Below are positions 23,235 to 33,142 of a DNA stretch of 64,000 nt, piece by piece; within the stretch, counting starts at the first letter, position 1, and every line of letters starts with the position of its first letter. Source of the DNA: Anastatus disparis (Eukaryota > Arthropoda > Insecta > Hymenoptera > Eupelmidae). The position numbers were made by a program, and so were the translations under genes. The notes under the pieces are model-generated. The model searched no databases, was not told the origin of the DNA, and worked only from the letters and a program-made list of their open reading frames with translations. The stretch spans positions 10,421,501 to 10,485,500 of the forward strand of contig JAFFSR010000347.1 in the NCBI GenBank assembly GCA_017163975.1. The letters run 5' to 3'.

Positions 23235-23352
23235 TTAAGCACGTGATTTTCCACCAGGAGCTCTTATTTTTAAGCCTTGGCTTTTCAAAAACTGAATGTT
23301 CTGCCGTGTTAATACTTTGACTCGTCGATGACGACTGATGTTCGAATGCCAT
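23235..23352 (-). pseudogene. Small Polinton protein, frameshifted
   Basis: Starts MAFEHQSSSTSQ at 23352, runs into an A-rich slip site (about 23275), and in the next frame reads RAPGGKSRA before a TAA at 23235-23237, about 20 bp before the capsid start. Ser/Thr-rich N-terminus and basic C-terminus. A one-base shift is the simplest explanation. Function unknown; the location suggests a small virion-associated protein. Confidence 0.5.
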
Positions 23353-23408
23353 CTTGATTTACTTATATACCCTTTGTTATTTTAATGGTCATAAACCACG
23401 CCCATTTT

Positions 23409-24095
23409 TTATACTGATTTAATATATAATCTAACTGTAATAGTTTCTCCACGAAAGTTTATTAAATTCCCGTCTTGATCGGCTATGCGCACTTGTAAAT
23501 GATCTATGCTCTTGACGATGACTGGAAGGTAAATGACCTGTGATGGAACTTCAATGATCTTATATCCTAGTGGGACTGCAGGAAAGAATTCATGTATCGT
23601 ATGCACTTGTCGACCGTTTATATAGGCACCAGAAACGATATTGCACTCGACTCGAAGAGCGTTGACCTTCAGGATAGCTACAGGTAAGTCTGAATAATTC
23701 GTGACGTCAGCAGGAAGTACACGTTTTGCGAAGCCTAATAAAGGTCCTATTGAACGTTCTGGTCGAAAATCAATCGGATGATTACACTTTATTTCACTAC
23801 GAAGTGTATTATTGTTTGGTTTAATACTGATTGATATACTTTTTGCCGTCAATGTTTCACTGAGATAGTTCTCTATATCTTCGATCTCATAACTGCCAGT
23901 CGTTAAAACAATTTCTTCCTGTCCAACGTGGAATAGATTACTACCCTTGTCAATATTGGGTATAGAATTGAATGTCATGAAAGCAACTAATCCGAGAACG
24001 TAATTCTTGTCAGGTGAGAGTTCGATCGGTGGAAAATACTGTTCTTCCAGTACAGATGATGTGCCTGAAAGACTCAAAGTCAATGAATCTGCCAT
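23409..24095 (-). CDS. Polinton minor capsid protein (penton-like)
   Basis: 228 residues from MADSLTLSLSGTSSVLEEQY; this ATG is chosen over the frame's earlier start (24149) because the 18 extra residues overlap the protease gene and look like promoter/intergenic sequence. Beta-rich throughout, with ELSPDKNYVLGLVAF, NYLSETL, GPLLGF and a closing FRGETITVRLYI, matching the single-jelly-roll penton-type proteins of Polintons. Intact. It would occupy fivefold vertices of the predicted capsid alongside the neighbouring major capsid protein. Confidence 0.75.
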   Translation of the reverse strand: MADSLTLSLSGTSSVLEEQYFPPIELSPDKNYVLGLVAFMTFNSIPNIDKGSNLFHVGQEEIVLTTGSYEIEDIENYLSETLTAKSISISIKPNNNTLRSEIKCNHPIDFRPERSIGPLLGFAKRVLPADVTNYSDLPVAILKVNALRVECNIVSGAYINGRQVHTIHEFFPAVPLGYKIIEVPSQVIYLPVIVKSIDHLQVRIADQDGNLINFRGETITVRLYIKSV

Positions 24096-24138
24096 GATTG
24101 TTGAACCTATAATGAACAAATACTTATCACTCTTTCCT

Positions 24139-24528
24139 TTATATATCAAGAGTGTTGCTCAAAAATCTTAGACAAAGATGACCGCAGTTAAAAGTATCAA
24201 AGTCTTGATATCTCTCAGGATTGTACTTGATGTTATCTACTTTCAAATATGTCAATAAATCCAAAGGAGGTTGAAGATCACCAAAGCTATCGAAATACAC
24301 AACATCGTTTCCTCGTTTGCGATATGCTACCCAGTGCGTTCCAGGTCCATCCGCATCATCGAGATTAACAATAGCTGATTCTCTATAGCTAGGTCCGCTA
24401 ATAGGCATAGCATTCCTCATGAATACTCCTCGAAAATTTGAGATTTTTAGGATTTCTGCATACTTGATGAGATCAGCATCGGTGAGTGCTCTTTGAGGTA
24501 ATTTTACTTTGAGGATCTTTTTTTTTTT
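24139..24528 (-). CDS. Adenain-type maturation cysteine protease
   Basis: Ulp1/adenovirus-protease fold. Catalytic residues in order: His in GPGTHWVAY, Asp in YFDSFGDL, Cys in FNCGHLCLRF, with the Asn/Asp-Gln position in YQDFDTFNCG. The ATG at 24420 would miss the first helices; in the same frame the sequence continues upstream through RALTDADLIKYAEIL, which belongs to the family, back to a run of 13 A (24508-24520) and the TAA of the PLA2-like gene (24529-24531). The native start is therefore non-ATG, lost, or supplied by frameshift or readthrough at the A-run. Expected role: capsid protein maturation. Confidence 0.85.
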   Translation of the reverse strand, partial: KKKKILKVKLPQRALTDADLIKYAEILKISNFRGVFMRNAMPISGPSYRESAIVNLDDADGPGTHWVAYRKRGNDVVYFDSFGDLQPPLDLLTYLKVDNIKYNPERYQDFDTFNCGHLCLRFLSNTLDI

Positions 24529-25359
24529 TTAAGAATTCTTTGTTTTCATACGAAGACCAAGACCAGTCTTATATGGTTTCAAGTAAAGACCTTTACCAAG
24601 AGCTATTTTTTCCATCTTTATATAATGTCTCTTATTTTCTTCTAATTGTTGTTTAGCAGCTTTGGAATCGTTTACCGCTTTAGCGATTCCAGCGGCACCT
24701 CCAGTTATACCACCGAAACCACTTAAACCTGCAAAGATCGGTATGAGGAATGGTAAGAAACCTCCTACTTTCTTTGGAACTGGTGAAGTACGTGGAATTT
24801 TTACATTTTTTTTACCACCTGCTTTTTTAACAGCATTACGTGCACCTTTTAGAGCCGACAAAATGGCTTTTCGAGCACATTTTGTAGGAACAATTGATTT
24901 TGATGCAGCCTTTACTATTGTATTGAAAGTAGTAGTAGAAGGCTTCCTCCTCCTCCTACCCTTCTTCATCATACCCATTCCGAATTTAGACTTTACTTTC
25001 ATAATGTTTTTAATTGCAAATGCAGCTGCTTTTTCTCCAAAGCAAGCGTCTTTTGATGAAATTCTTGGATTAGCTTTTTCAGCTAAAATTCTATCAGAAG
25101 CGTTTCTGGCTTCTACGTTTTCACGATTCTGTGAATAAGCAATGTCGTGCTCTTTACAAGCTCTATCGAGAGGATTGATTCCTGGATCACCTCAAGCTAA
25201 ACGTTTAGCTAATCTTGTACCGGGTCCACAGTATTGGTAGCCGGGTATATGAAGTTCGATTAGAAGACTATTAAGAAGCTTGTTGACAAAACCGCGACCA
25301 CGTCGTCGTTGTCTATATACGATTATCACACTTCGAAGACTAAATGAAGACTGAGGCAT
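24529..25359 (-). pseudogene. PLA2-like protein with basic/membrane C-terminal part, one nonsense codon
   Basis: 277-codon frame from MPQSSFSLRS at 25359. The N-terminal half carries a phospholipase A2-like signature: calcium-loop YCGPGT and the His-Asp dyad in ACKEHDIAYS, as in parvovirus VP1-type PLA2 domains. Then come an Arg/Lys-rich tract (KKGRRRRK), a Gly-rich hydrophobic stretch (GGFLPFLIPIFAGLSGFGG) and GKGLYLKPYKTGLGL near the end, all familiar from Polinton structural proteins. An in-frame TGA (25192-25194) falls between the PLA2 loop and dyad, compatible with CGA to TGA. Such domains help virions leave endosomes; here the role is inferred and the gene is broken. Confidence 0.8.
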
Positions 25360-25421
25360 TGGGTATAAAAGCCCTGTATTTATAGCTGGTCAATCATTCG
25401 TATGTCAGACGTGCTGTCATA
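25360..25421. promoter_or_regulatory. 62-bp bidirectional spacer with TATA box
   Basis: Start codons of the PLA2-like gene (minus, 25359) and the ATPase (plus, 25422) are only 62 bp apart. TATAAAAG at 25373-25380 is oriented for the plus arm; TATTTATA at 25377-25384 could serve the minus strand. Any promoter for both capsid arms must be here or inside the coding ends. Confidence 0.5.
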
Positions 25422-26132
25422 ATGAATTTCAAAGAACAATCCGTTAAGCTGCCGATAGAAAATTTCGATACCATCGTGGAGCATGAGAAGAAATTAAAGA
25501 GGCATGGAGACTTACTTCCAAACAGTATTCGAGCTGTATTTTGCGGTCCACCAAATTGTGGTAAAACCAATAGTCTGTTAGCACTAATAACACATCCCAA
25601 CGGTCTCAGGTTTGAAAACGTTTATGTGTACTCCAAGTCTTTGAATCAACCAAAGTACAAGTTTTTGAAGGATCTCCTAGAGCCTTTAGAAGGTGTACAA
25701 TACTTTCCCTTTAGTGAGCACGAATCTGTTGTAGCCCCTGATAATGCGCTTCCAAATTCTGTCATGATTTTTGATGATGTAGCCTGCGAAAAACAAGATA
25801 ACATCAGAGCTTACTTCTGTATGGGCAGGCACAAAGATGTTGATTGTTTTTATCTCTGTCAATCGTATGCTCGCATTCCAAAACATCTAGTCAGAGACAA
25901 TGTCAATTTGTTGGTGATTTTTCGACAAGATGACGTCAACTTGAGACACTTATACGACGATCATGTCAATTCTGACATGACTTACACGCAATTCAAAGAA
26001 TTATGCTCCAAGTGCTGGACTGACGATAAATACGGATTTTTAATGATCGACAAAGATAGTTCGATCAATTCTGGTAGATATAGAAAAGGCTTCGATTGTT
26101 TTGCTATAAATATAGTCCTTTGTTTTCATTGA
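25422..26132 (+). CDS. A32-like genome-packaging ATPase (FtsK/HerA type)
   Basis: 236 residues. Walker A is GPPNCGKT (residues about 42-49), Walker B is SVMIFDDV (about 113-120), followed by a sensor-like FYLCQSYARIPK. This is the standard Polinton/adintovirus packaging ATPase that pumps DNA into capsids. The body is intact; the C-terminus drifts after GFDCFAI and the next conserved segment is in the +1 frame, so a small indel near 26100-26120 may have altered the last residues. Confidence 0.88.
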   Translation: MNFKEQSVKLPIENFDTIVEHEKKLKRHGDLLPNSIRAVFCGPPNCGKTNSLLALITHPNGLRFENVYVYSKSLNQPKYKFLKDLLEPLEGVQYFPFSEHESVVAPDNALPNSVMIFDDVACEKQDNIRAYFCMGRHKDVDCFYLCQSYARIPKHLVRDNVNLLVIFRQDDVNLRHLYDDHVNSDMTYTQFKELCSKCWTDDKYGFLMIDKDSSINSGRYRKGFDCFAINIVLCFH

Positions 26133-26332
26133 AAAAAAGAGGAGGATCGTTACCTCGATATAAAATTGCAAGAAGAGATACGAGAATGGATTACATATAC
26201 TGGGATGATCCAAATGAACTAGTTGATAGACTTCGATTACTCATTGCTGAAAGAGAAGCTGGAAACCCTAGTCATACAAATGAGATACATTCAATTATCG
26301 AAGAGTTACGTGAAGGAGGCTATATATATTGA
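26096..26332 (+). CDS. Small Polinton ORF downstream of ATPase
   Basis: Overlaps the ATPase end in another frame. A basic segment (KKRGGSLPRYKIARRD) is followed by MDYIYWDDPNELVDRLRLL and ends ELREGGYIY. The second half, from the Met at about 26187, is the part I recognise as recurrent downstream of Polinton ATPases; the true start is uncertain. Acidic helical protein, function unknown. Confidence 0.55.
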   Translation: MFCYKYSPLFSLKKRGGSLPRYKIARRDTRMDYIYWDDPNELVDRLRLLIAEREAGNPSHTNEIHSIIEELREGGYIY

Positions 26333-26363
26333 GGTGTAGACACCTATACCATGCATTATCAAA

Positions 26364-26759
26364 ATGAGCGTCGATGTATTCGGACGTAATCTCAAACGAA
26401 GCGAGGGTAGTCGAGGACCTCCGGGTATTGGCTATAAACTTACAAAAGATGGACAATACGATATAGAAAATAAGAGGCTTTGTAATCTCGCATCACCTAA
26501 TCAACTCAATGAATCTGTTAATTTAGATACTTTACAGCGTATCGTACATTTGAAAGTTCAAAAATTATTAGACTCAATATCTAGTTTGAGAAGTGATCTC
26601 AATAACCTAGATAAAATTGTAGAGGTGCATAGTGACGAGCTAGATAAGAAATTCATACAAAGCCAGTTGGAAATTGAGACTATAAAAGGAGGCATTATCT
26701 CTGTTAGTGCAAAACAGTCATTCGATAACCATCGATGGAACAACGTCATAGACTTGTAG
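26364..26759 (+). CDS. Fiber-like protein: collagen-type GPPG start, coiled coil
   Basis: 131 residues: MSVDVFGRNLKRS, then SRGPPGIGYKL, then YDIENKRLCNLASP, which resembles the shaft/trimer repeats of fiber and tail-fiber proteins, then about 80 residues of heptad-like sequence (LKVQKLLDSISSLRSDLNNL). The ORF overlaps the integrase start by 25 bp. Probably a vertex or attachment-type virion protein; position and composition support this, homology was not tested. Confidence 0.5.
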   Translation: MSVDVFGRNLKRSEGSRGPPGIGYKLTKDGQYDIENKRLCNLASPNQLNESVNLDTLQRIVHLKVQKLLDSISSLRSDLNNLDKIVEVHSDELDKKFIQSQLEIETIKGGIISVSAKQSFDNHRWNNVIDL

Positions 26760-27653
26760 AAGAGCTTCACAAGCCAGCACGTCGTAGTTATCCTCGTCGA
26801 AAGTTTGATGTGCGAGGTTTGGACGAGACATGGCAAGCTGATCTGGTAGAGATGCAACCTTATTCTCGAGAAAACAAAGGTCACAATTACATGCTTACAG
26901 TTACAGATATTTTTTCAAAATACGCGTGGACAGTCCCAGTTAAAAATAAAACTGGTGTAGAAGTCTCTGCAGCAATGAAATCTATATTATCAAAAGGTAG
27001 AGTGCCTAAGAATCTTCACACCGACAGAGGCTAGGAATTTTACAATTCAGATTTTCAAAAACTGATGCACAAGTACAAGATTAATTTATACTCAACATAC
27101 AGCAGTTTGAAGGCATCGATCTACGAACGTTTCAATCGCACTTTAAAAAATCTTATGTGGAAAAAGTTCAACTTACGTGGTAATTACAAATGGTTGGATA
27201 TCTTACCATGAATTAATAGCAGCTTATAATGAACGTAAGCATCGTACCATCCGAATGAAGCCTAAAGATGTAACAGCTGCTAATGAAGCCCAAGTTTTGT
27301 TGAAATTCGTTCATAAACGCAGAACCAAGAAGAAGACAAAGTTTAAGGTTGGTGACAAAGTCCGAGTTAGCAATGCGAAGCACATCTTCGAGAAAGGATA
27401 TACTCCAAATTGGTCGACGGAGATATTCACAGTTGTACGGGTAGCAGCCACTGATCCAACGACGTATCATTTGGAAGATTATCAAGATCAACCCATCTCT
27501 GGTGGTTTCTATGCAGAGGAACTGCAGAAGGTCAAGTATCCAGACGTTTACCTTGTAGAAAAAGTTGTCAAAAGACGTGGAAATCAAGTATTTGTAAAAT
27601 GGCTAGGTTTTGACAGTTCTCATAATAGTTGAATTAATAAAACAGATATTTAA
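26735..27653 (+). pseudogene. Polinton integrase with C-terminal chromodomain, three breaks
   Basis: Retroviral-type (rve) DDE integrase. First Asp in WQADLVEM, second Asp in HTDRG, catalytic Glu in SIYERFNRTLK; a following basic domain and a chromodomain end in KWLGFDSSHNS. Breaks: TAG at 27032-27034 directly after HTDRG, a one-base shift at about 27200-27206 before ELIAAYNERKHRT, and TGA at 27630-27632 where the chromodomain family has Trp; the frame then runs to TAA at 27651-27653. The chromodomain would direct integration to marked chromatin. Dead. Confidence 0.9.
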
Positions 27654-27744
27654 TGAAATTTTGTATTAATTATAGAAAAAAGTTTAAAAAGAAAATTGTG
27701 TTTTTTCAAGTATGATAAAGAATGTTATTTTTTTTTGTAAAGGA

Positions 27745-28570
27745 TTATCAAATAAATGAATTCACAACTTTGATGCCTGCTTTGAAAGGTAAACGATCGC
27801 AACTTACTACTGAAGAATCAAATGCATCTCGACGAGTTACGAAACTTAGATGGGTTGTAGAAGCGATTCATGGAATTATAGGACAAAAATATAAGCTTCT
27901 GCATCACCAACTTCATAATGGTCTTCTAACAAAAGCTGGATTATTTTGTAAAATCGCTTGCTTCTTACAGAATTTATTTGGTAAGAGGTTGAATTCTGAT
28001 GCAGGAAATTTAGAAAAAATTATAAGTAGGATTAACCTCACAAATAATGTAGAAAACACCCTAGCAATTGAAGTTGAAGAAAAAAACTGGAACAGGAAAA
28101 CTGTACCGTTCCAGCATTCGTCATCAAACGATCTATCAGATTTCCCTGAAATGACTTTGGAAGATTTGAAAGTATTTTTTACAGGTTCGTATCAATTATC
28201 TCAATCGGTGTCATATTTGGCAGAAATAATTGGAGACAATGGTTCATTAACTTTGAGTTACGCAAAAGAACAACAAAATATTTTAAGATTTGAGGTGCAG
28301 TCCAGAAATATTAACAGTAAAAAGTACAAATGTTACATAGATAATTGTTTAAAAACTAGTGGCATCAATGGAATTAAACGGTACTGTTGTAACTGTGCGA
28401 ATGGAAATAGAACTGTTGGTTGCTGCTCACATGTAGCTGCTGTTATTTATTATTTAAGTCACGCCCGCTATTTATCACGAATCATCAAACCAGCTGCAAT
28501 ATTGACTAAACTTTTTGATTTTGAAGAAGTTGTGCCAGTAATTGAAGAAATTAGTGATAATGAAGATTAA
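27745..28570 (+). CDS. ISL2EU/PIF-Harbinger-type transposase C-terminus with SWIM zinc finger
   Basis: About 275 open codons. It starts inside a DDE_4-like catalytic core: PALKGKRSQLTTEE, then RRVTKLRWVVEAIHG, where the Glu of VVEAIHG is the likely third catalytic residue. A second region, SDFPEMTLEDLKVFFTGSYQ, leads to a SWIM finger: CNCANGNRTVGCCSH (CxC ... CxH spacing). ISL2EU elements are known for this DDE plus SWIM combination. TTTTGTAAAG at about 27734-27744 could be a 3' splice site, so this may be the last exon; earlier exons are absent. Ends in an acidic tail. Intact within what remains. Confidence 0.8.
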
Positions 28571-29660
28571 CGATTTTCTAATAAAACGATATATTTATTA
28601 AATAGATACTTTTGTAACTAGGAATCATATACGTATACATTGTAAATAATTTTTGTAATAATAAGATACTAAAATTATAATTTTAATGATTTCATAAAAA
28701 CTAATTAAAATATGTATTATTCATAAGACACAATCTTTTTAGGATCGTAGATCCAGAAATGAAACAATTACAATAATGTATATTAAAACTAATTTGAATG
28801 AAGAAGACTTATTGTAAGTTGTTTTCTTGGCTCTGATATTTGACCTGAGCCAAGTTATAGAAAATATAGCTACAACACTGTATTCTTCGTCAAAAAATAT
28901 GAAAAAATACATGTAATCATTGTTGTTTATACTTTTAAGTAACTTTTCACAAATCCCACGGAAAAAGTGAGTTGCCCCGACATGCTCATAGCAGCCTCTT
29001 TTCCATTTTTGTTTTATAGCTAGTGATCCAAAAATATTAGAACAGAGTATTATACATATTTTTTATGTATTTTTTGGCGTAAAATCCTATCGTGCCATTA
29101 GTTTTGTTGTAACTATTACTGACAAAGCAAAAAAAGCAAAAAATTGATAAAAAATAGGTAAAAAACAGGGTTTTTCGACTTTTAAATATGGCGCACCACT
29201 CCAAAAAATCTGGGCAAAATAGGGCAAATTAAGGACGCAAATTCTCAACTTTCCACAAATTTTTGAGGTGGCACCCCTTTTTTTAAAGTTTTTAGAGCAA
29301 TTTTAAGAATATTTTATTGTTTTTAGGTTAGTTTTAGACGTCAAAAATAGCTGAAAAAATTACAGTAAATGCGCATTTTTATATAGAATATGCTCAATTT
29401 TTTCCAAATTTCTTAACCGTCAATAAGGTTTTGAAAAAATTTATTTTAAAAAAAACACGTTTTTTTGAGGTTAGGAGTACTGGAGGGGGGAGGGGTAGCA
29501 GGTCGCAGTTTAAAATTTCATTTTTGAGCAAACACCTACTAATTTTGGACGAAAATTTGAATTCCGAGATGGGGGGCATTTTACCTATCTTAATAAGGGG
29601 TACCCTTTGGAGTAATGTAGAGCAATTATATTGGCGACGGCGGCTCGAAAACATTTCTTG
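28571..29660. other. Non-coding interval
   Basis: AT-rich, with poly-T and poly-A runs. The overlapping open frames at 29394-29681 on both strands show no domain and lie over one low-complexity G-rich patch (29490-29510); I do not call them. Confidence 0.5.
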
Positions 29661-29665
29661 GCATC

Positions 29666-30092
29666 GTGAAGAATAATTCATGCGGCGACAAGTGTACAGT
29701 GACTAAAACCGTGTGCGTGGGACATGTACAAAAGTGGAATTCTAACGAGTCATTTAATGCAACCGTATGGCGCATGACGCCCAAATACTTTCATTCGGGA
29801 ATGAAAATAGTTGAGACTGCTGCTTTTATCGCTGGAGGGATGTTTAATGAAGGCCACAGTGCAGTATTAAAGACTATGCACTTATTAGACTTCAAAATTG
29901 GACTCGAGTGCAAAAATTTTTGGGATAAAGCGAACGAGGAGCGCATCACGCGTCAAAACAGGTGCACCTCATTGGCGACTAAAGAGGCCAGAACAGCCCG
30001 TCGAATGGAGTAATTGGCCAAAAACCAATTTTTTGAAGAGTCTGAATGGCAGTTATATGGAGCAGAAATCGCTGATCAGCATATTAATAGGG
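29666..30092 (+). pseudogene. Transposase-like fragment, CVGHVQK type, family unresolved
   Basis: Reads VCVGHVQKW, FNATVWRMTPKYFHSG, GGMFNEGHSAVLKTM, TSLATKEARTARRM; after an in-frame TAA (30011-30013) the same frame continues with FFEESEWQLYGAEIADQHIN and ends at a good 5' splice-like GGGTAAGT (30090-30097). Matching acceptor-like TTGTTTTAG lies at about 30447-30455. Similar CVGHVQK and NEG...L.TM words occur in multicopy uncharacterised animal proteins that behave like DNA-transposon proteins, but I cannot name the superfamily. N-terminal part deleted. Confidence 0.5.
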
Positions 30093-30696
30093 TAAGTTCA
30101 AGAAATTTATGATTTTTTGTGAACGAAAACTTGGACACACGATTTCTCGTATTTCCATTTTGATGATTTTTTCAAATTGGCGGGCAAGAAAGGAAAAAAA
30201 ATAAACATCCTATCGAAACGAGTCAAAATGCGTTGTATTCGGGATTAAATTCTATTCTAGGTGAACCTAAAATACCTTAAGAAAGTTAACATTAACCCAG
30301 TTTTTAGACAATCTAAAGTGAATTTTTTTTTTTTTAATGCATTTTTTTTAATCTGCGAAAAATTGTTGAATTTTTTACTTTTTGTTGAATTTTCTTGGTT
30401 CACCTAGGAATTATACTATTGAAAATTAAAAATTTCTTTTGGTTTCTTGTTTTAGATGAAGATTGCGACCTGCATCTTGCCCGCCACACAGAAAGTGCAC
30501 ACTCGAGGCGCCTCCGTAAATTTCTTAAAACATGAAGAATATCTTATGTATGATAATAGAAAAATTTGAGAAGGCTGTTCAAATATATAAGAATAAACCC
30601 TAAAAGTTTCATTTTAATCAGACATTTCTTTCCTTTCCAATAAAATCCTCGAAAATATCGATTTTTTGAAGCCTCTAAAGCAGGCTCCCCCCTAAA

Positions 30697-31318
30697 ACGA
30701 AGAAAATAAAGAGATTATAAAGAATTTAATCCTGAACAATGAAGATGTATTTTGGCTAGAAGGAGAGAAAATTGGAAAATGTAATTTAGGACACCATGAA
30801 ATAAATTTAACAGATAATAAACCAATATATGTTAAACAATTTCCATTGCCATATAAGTCAAATGAAATCGCTACACTGAAAAATAACTGGTATAGTAGCT
30901 GAACTACCGGTGGTCGAACCACGCTCTCTTAAGTTCGTATACACGGAGTCTTCATAAGACAGCTTTTAGCGTTCATCCTTTAGGGAGATTTGAATTTATC
31001 GTTTTACCGTTTGGTTTAACGAATTCTCCGCGAACATTTATGAAAGTAGCTAACACTGCTCTGGGTGAACTTATTAACAAAAAAATATGTCACGTATTTA
31101 TTGATGACATAATTATAGCTGCAAAATCACAAAAAGAACATAATATTAAATTTAATTTAGTAGCATCAAAACTTAGAGAAGCTGGATTAAAACTAGAACC
31201 AAAAAAATGTAAATTCATGAAGGAGGAAGTAACGTTTTTAGGACATATTATAAGCGAAAATGGGATAAAAGCAGATCCAAAGAAAGTCGGAGCAGTAAAA
31301 TTATTTCCAATTCGTTAG
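30697..31318 (+). pseudogene. Gypsy RT fragment
   Basis: Starts in the conserved pre-RT stretch (GHHEINLTDNKPIYVKQFPL), is interrupted by about 75 bp of foreign sequence (30880-30955), then continues with FEFIVLPFGLTNSP, the catalytic FIDDIIIA (YxDD-type box with Phe) and KCKFMKEEVTFLGHIIS. It ends at a deletion junction at about 31315 where RNase H sequence begins in another frame. Not functional. Confidence 0.85.
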
Positions 31319-31869
31319 GAATATTATTCGGTATAGAGTCATTTAAAAATTATATTTTTGGAAATAAATTTATTATAGTAACTGATCATATACCACTACT
31401 ATCTTCTAAATCAGCAGATAAAAATAATAGAGTTCAAAGATGGCGACTCAAATTATCAGAATATGATTTTGATGTAATATATAAAAAGGGAAAAATGAAT
31501 GTGAATAGTGATACATTATTTAGAAATCCCATAGATACAGTAGAAATTAATGTCGTAACTAGAGCCCAAAAAGCGGAAGAAAATCAAGAAAATATTAAAT
31601 TAACAGATATACCCACAAATGAAATGAAAATACAAAAATTAAATGAGGAACGCACACGTATTAAAAAGAAACGTGATCGACCAAAAAAAGTAAGTAAAGC
31701 AGTAACAAATGAAGAAATTAAAACTGTCGAAAATAAAGACGAAAAACGAGAAAATATATATTCAAATAAAACTAATATCATTATATATTCTAAAAATTCT
31801 ATTAAAAAAAGAAAAGACAATATACTACATTTGATCACGAGCGAAGGGATATCTTTAGATGAAATTTAA
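31319..31869 (+). pseudogene. Gypsy RNase H and connection region
   Basis: From the deletion junction: an open stretch with VTDHIPLLSSKSADKNNRV and RWRLKLSEYDFDVIYKKG, the usual C-terminal RNase H motifs of Ty3/Gypsy pol, then the NVNSDTLFRNP block, then a Lys/Glu-rich linker to 31869. The early RNase H catalytic residues (DxS, E) are gone with the deletion. Confidence 0.8.
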
Positions 31870-32225
31870 AATGAATACTTTAAACACAAAAATATTGAAA
31901 TAAATAATAATTTAAAAGATAATGAAATTGAAATGATAAATTATAAAAAGAGGAAAATTTTTATAATGTGTTTAAATATAAAAGAATCATCAATATTAAT
32001 AAAAAAAAAAATTAATAAATAATTTTAATGTATTCAAAAATTTATTAATTAAAAATAATTGCACTATATTTAGTATATCTGAGAATATTAAAATCTTAAA
32101 TATAAATTGGAATGAAATCGAAGAAATATTATATGATACTTTTAAAAATACAAATATAAAAGTTATAATTTGCTTAAATAATACAGAATATGTAGAAAAT
32201 GAGAAAAGAAATGAAATTTTTGAAT

Positions 32226-33130
32226 TATATCATTCATTAAGTTTAGGAGGTCATTCAGGAGTCAATAGAACTTATAATCGAATTAAAAACAAATATCTCT
32301 GGGAAAATCTAAAAAGTGATATACAAAATCGCATAAAAAACTGTGAAACGTGTCAAAGAAATAAATTAAAAAGAAATAAAACAAAACAACTCATGATAAT
32401 AACAGATACCCCAGAAAAAACATTCGATAAAATTTCATTAGATATAGTAGGATCTCTAAACATAACTAAAAATAATAATAAATACATATTAACTATTCAA
32501 GATCATTTATCAAAATTTTTAATTGCTGTCGCGCTCAAAGATCAAACAGCAGAGTCTACAGCTGATGCATTTATGAAAAAATTCATTTGTATTTCCAGTT
32601 CACCAAAACTAGTACTTACAGATAAGGGTGCAAATTTTACAGGCAAATTAATAAAAGCTATTTCAAAAAGATTTAAATTCAAAAAAATCGAAACTACTGC
32701 CTTTCATCCATAATCTAATGTTCATTCAAGTCATAAATTTACACCACATGAATTAGTTTTCGCCTACCCAGCTAGATTACCATCTAGCGAACCTTTAAAA
32801 TCATCAGAAAAATTACAAACTTTTAATGATTATATAAAAAAATTATTAATAAATATGAAGGATATTGCAAAAATAGCCTGTGAAAATTTAATACTGTCAA
32901 AGGAAAAATCTAAATTTGATCACGACAGATTTATAAATCCTGTAGAATTTAGAGTAGGAGATAAAGTATGGCTTATAAAAGAGCCAAAACCAGGTAAATT
33001 ATGAAAAAATCAAAACCTGAGACCTTTTAAAGTATTAAAAGTTCACGAAAACAGCAATATCTCAATAGATTTTAAGGGTGGCTCAAAATTAGTTTATGCA
33101 AATAAATTAATTTTACATGAACGAAAAAAT
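32226..33130 (+). pseudogene. Gypsy integrase, internal deletion
   Basis: HHCC zinc-binding domain (HSLSLGGHSGVNRTYNRIK ... CETCQRNK), core with first Asp in FDKISLDIVG and second Asp in LVLTDKGANF, then a stop near TTAFHP and a jump straight to KFTPHELVFAYPARLP, so the segment with the catalytic Glu is missing. The C-terminal DNA-binding part (GDKVWLI) follows, with one more TGA at about 33002. Dead. Confidence 0.85.
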
Positions 33131-33142
33131 TAATATGATTTT

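Larger units (their letters stand above)
20795..27653. mobile_element. Polinton/Maverick, polymerase missing
   Basis: 6.9-kb block with the characteristic Polinton gene set in two divergent arms: two paralogous unknown genes, major capsid, small ORF, minor capsid, adenain-type protease and PLA2-like protein on minus; packaging ATPase, small ORF, fiber-like protein and integrase on plus. Protein-primed polymerase B and terminal inverted repeats were not found. Complete Polintons are usually 15-20 kb, so both ends are lost. Decay is mainly by isolated nonsense codons, with few indels. Confidence 0.9.

Noticed and set aside
24662..25138. 158-codon plus-strand frame
   Set aside because: Antisense to the PLA2-like gene; its Phe/Pro/Ala richness is the complement of a Lys/Gly-rich coding strand.
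20795..25359. Alternative genetic code to explain the in-frame stops
   Set aside because: TAA, TGA and TAG all occur as breaks, and natural gene ends nearby also use these stops, so simple decay is sufficient.
29394..29681. Overlapping 81- and 95-codon frames on both strands
   Set aside because: Low-complexity sequence with no motif; openness on both strands reflects composition.
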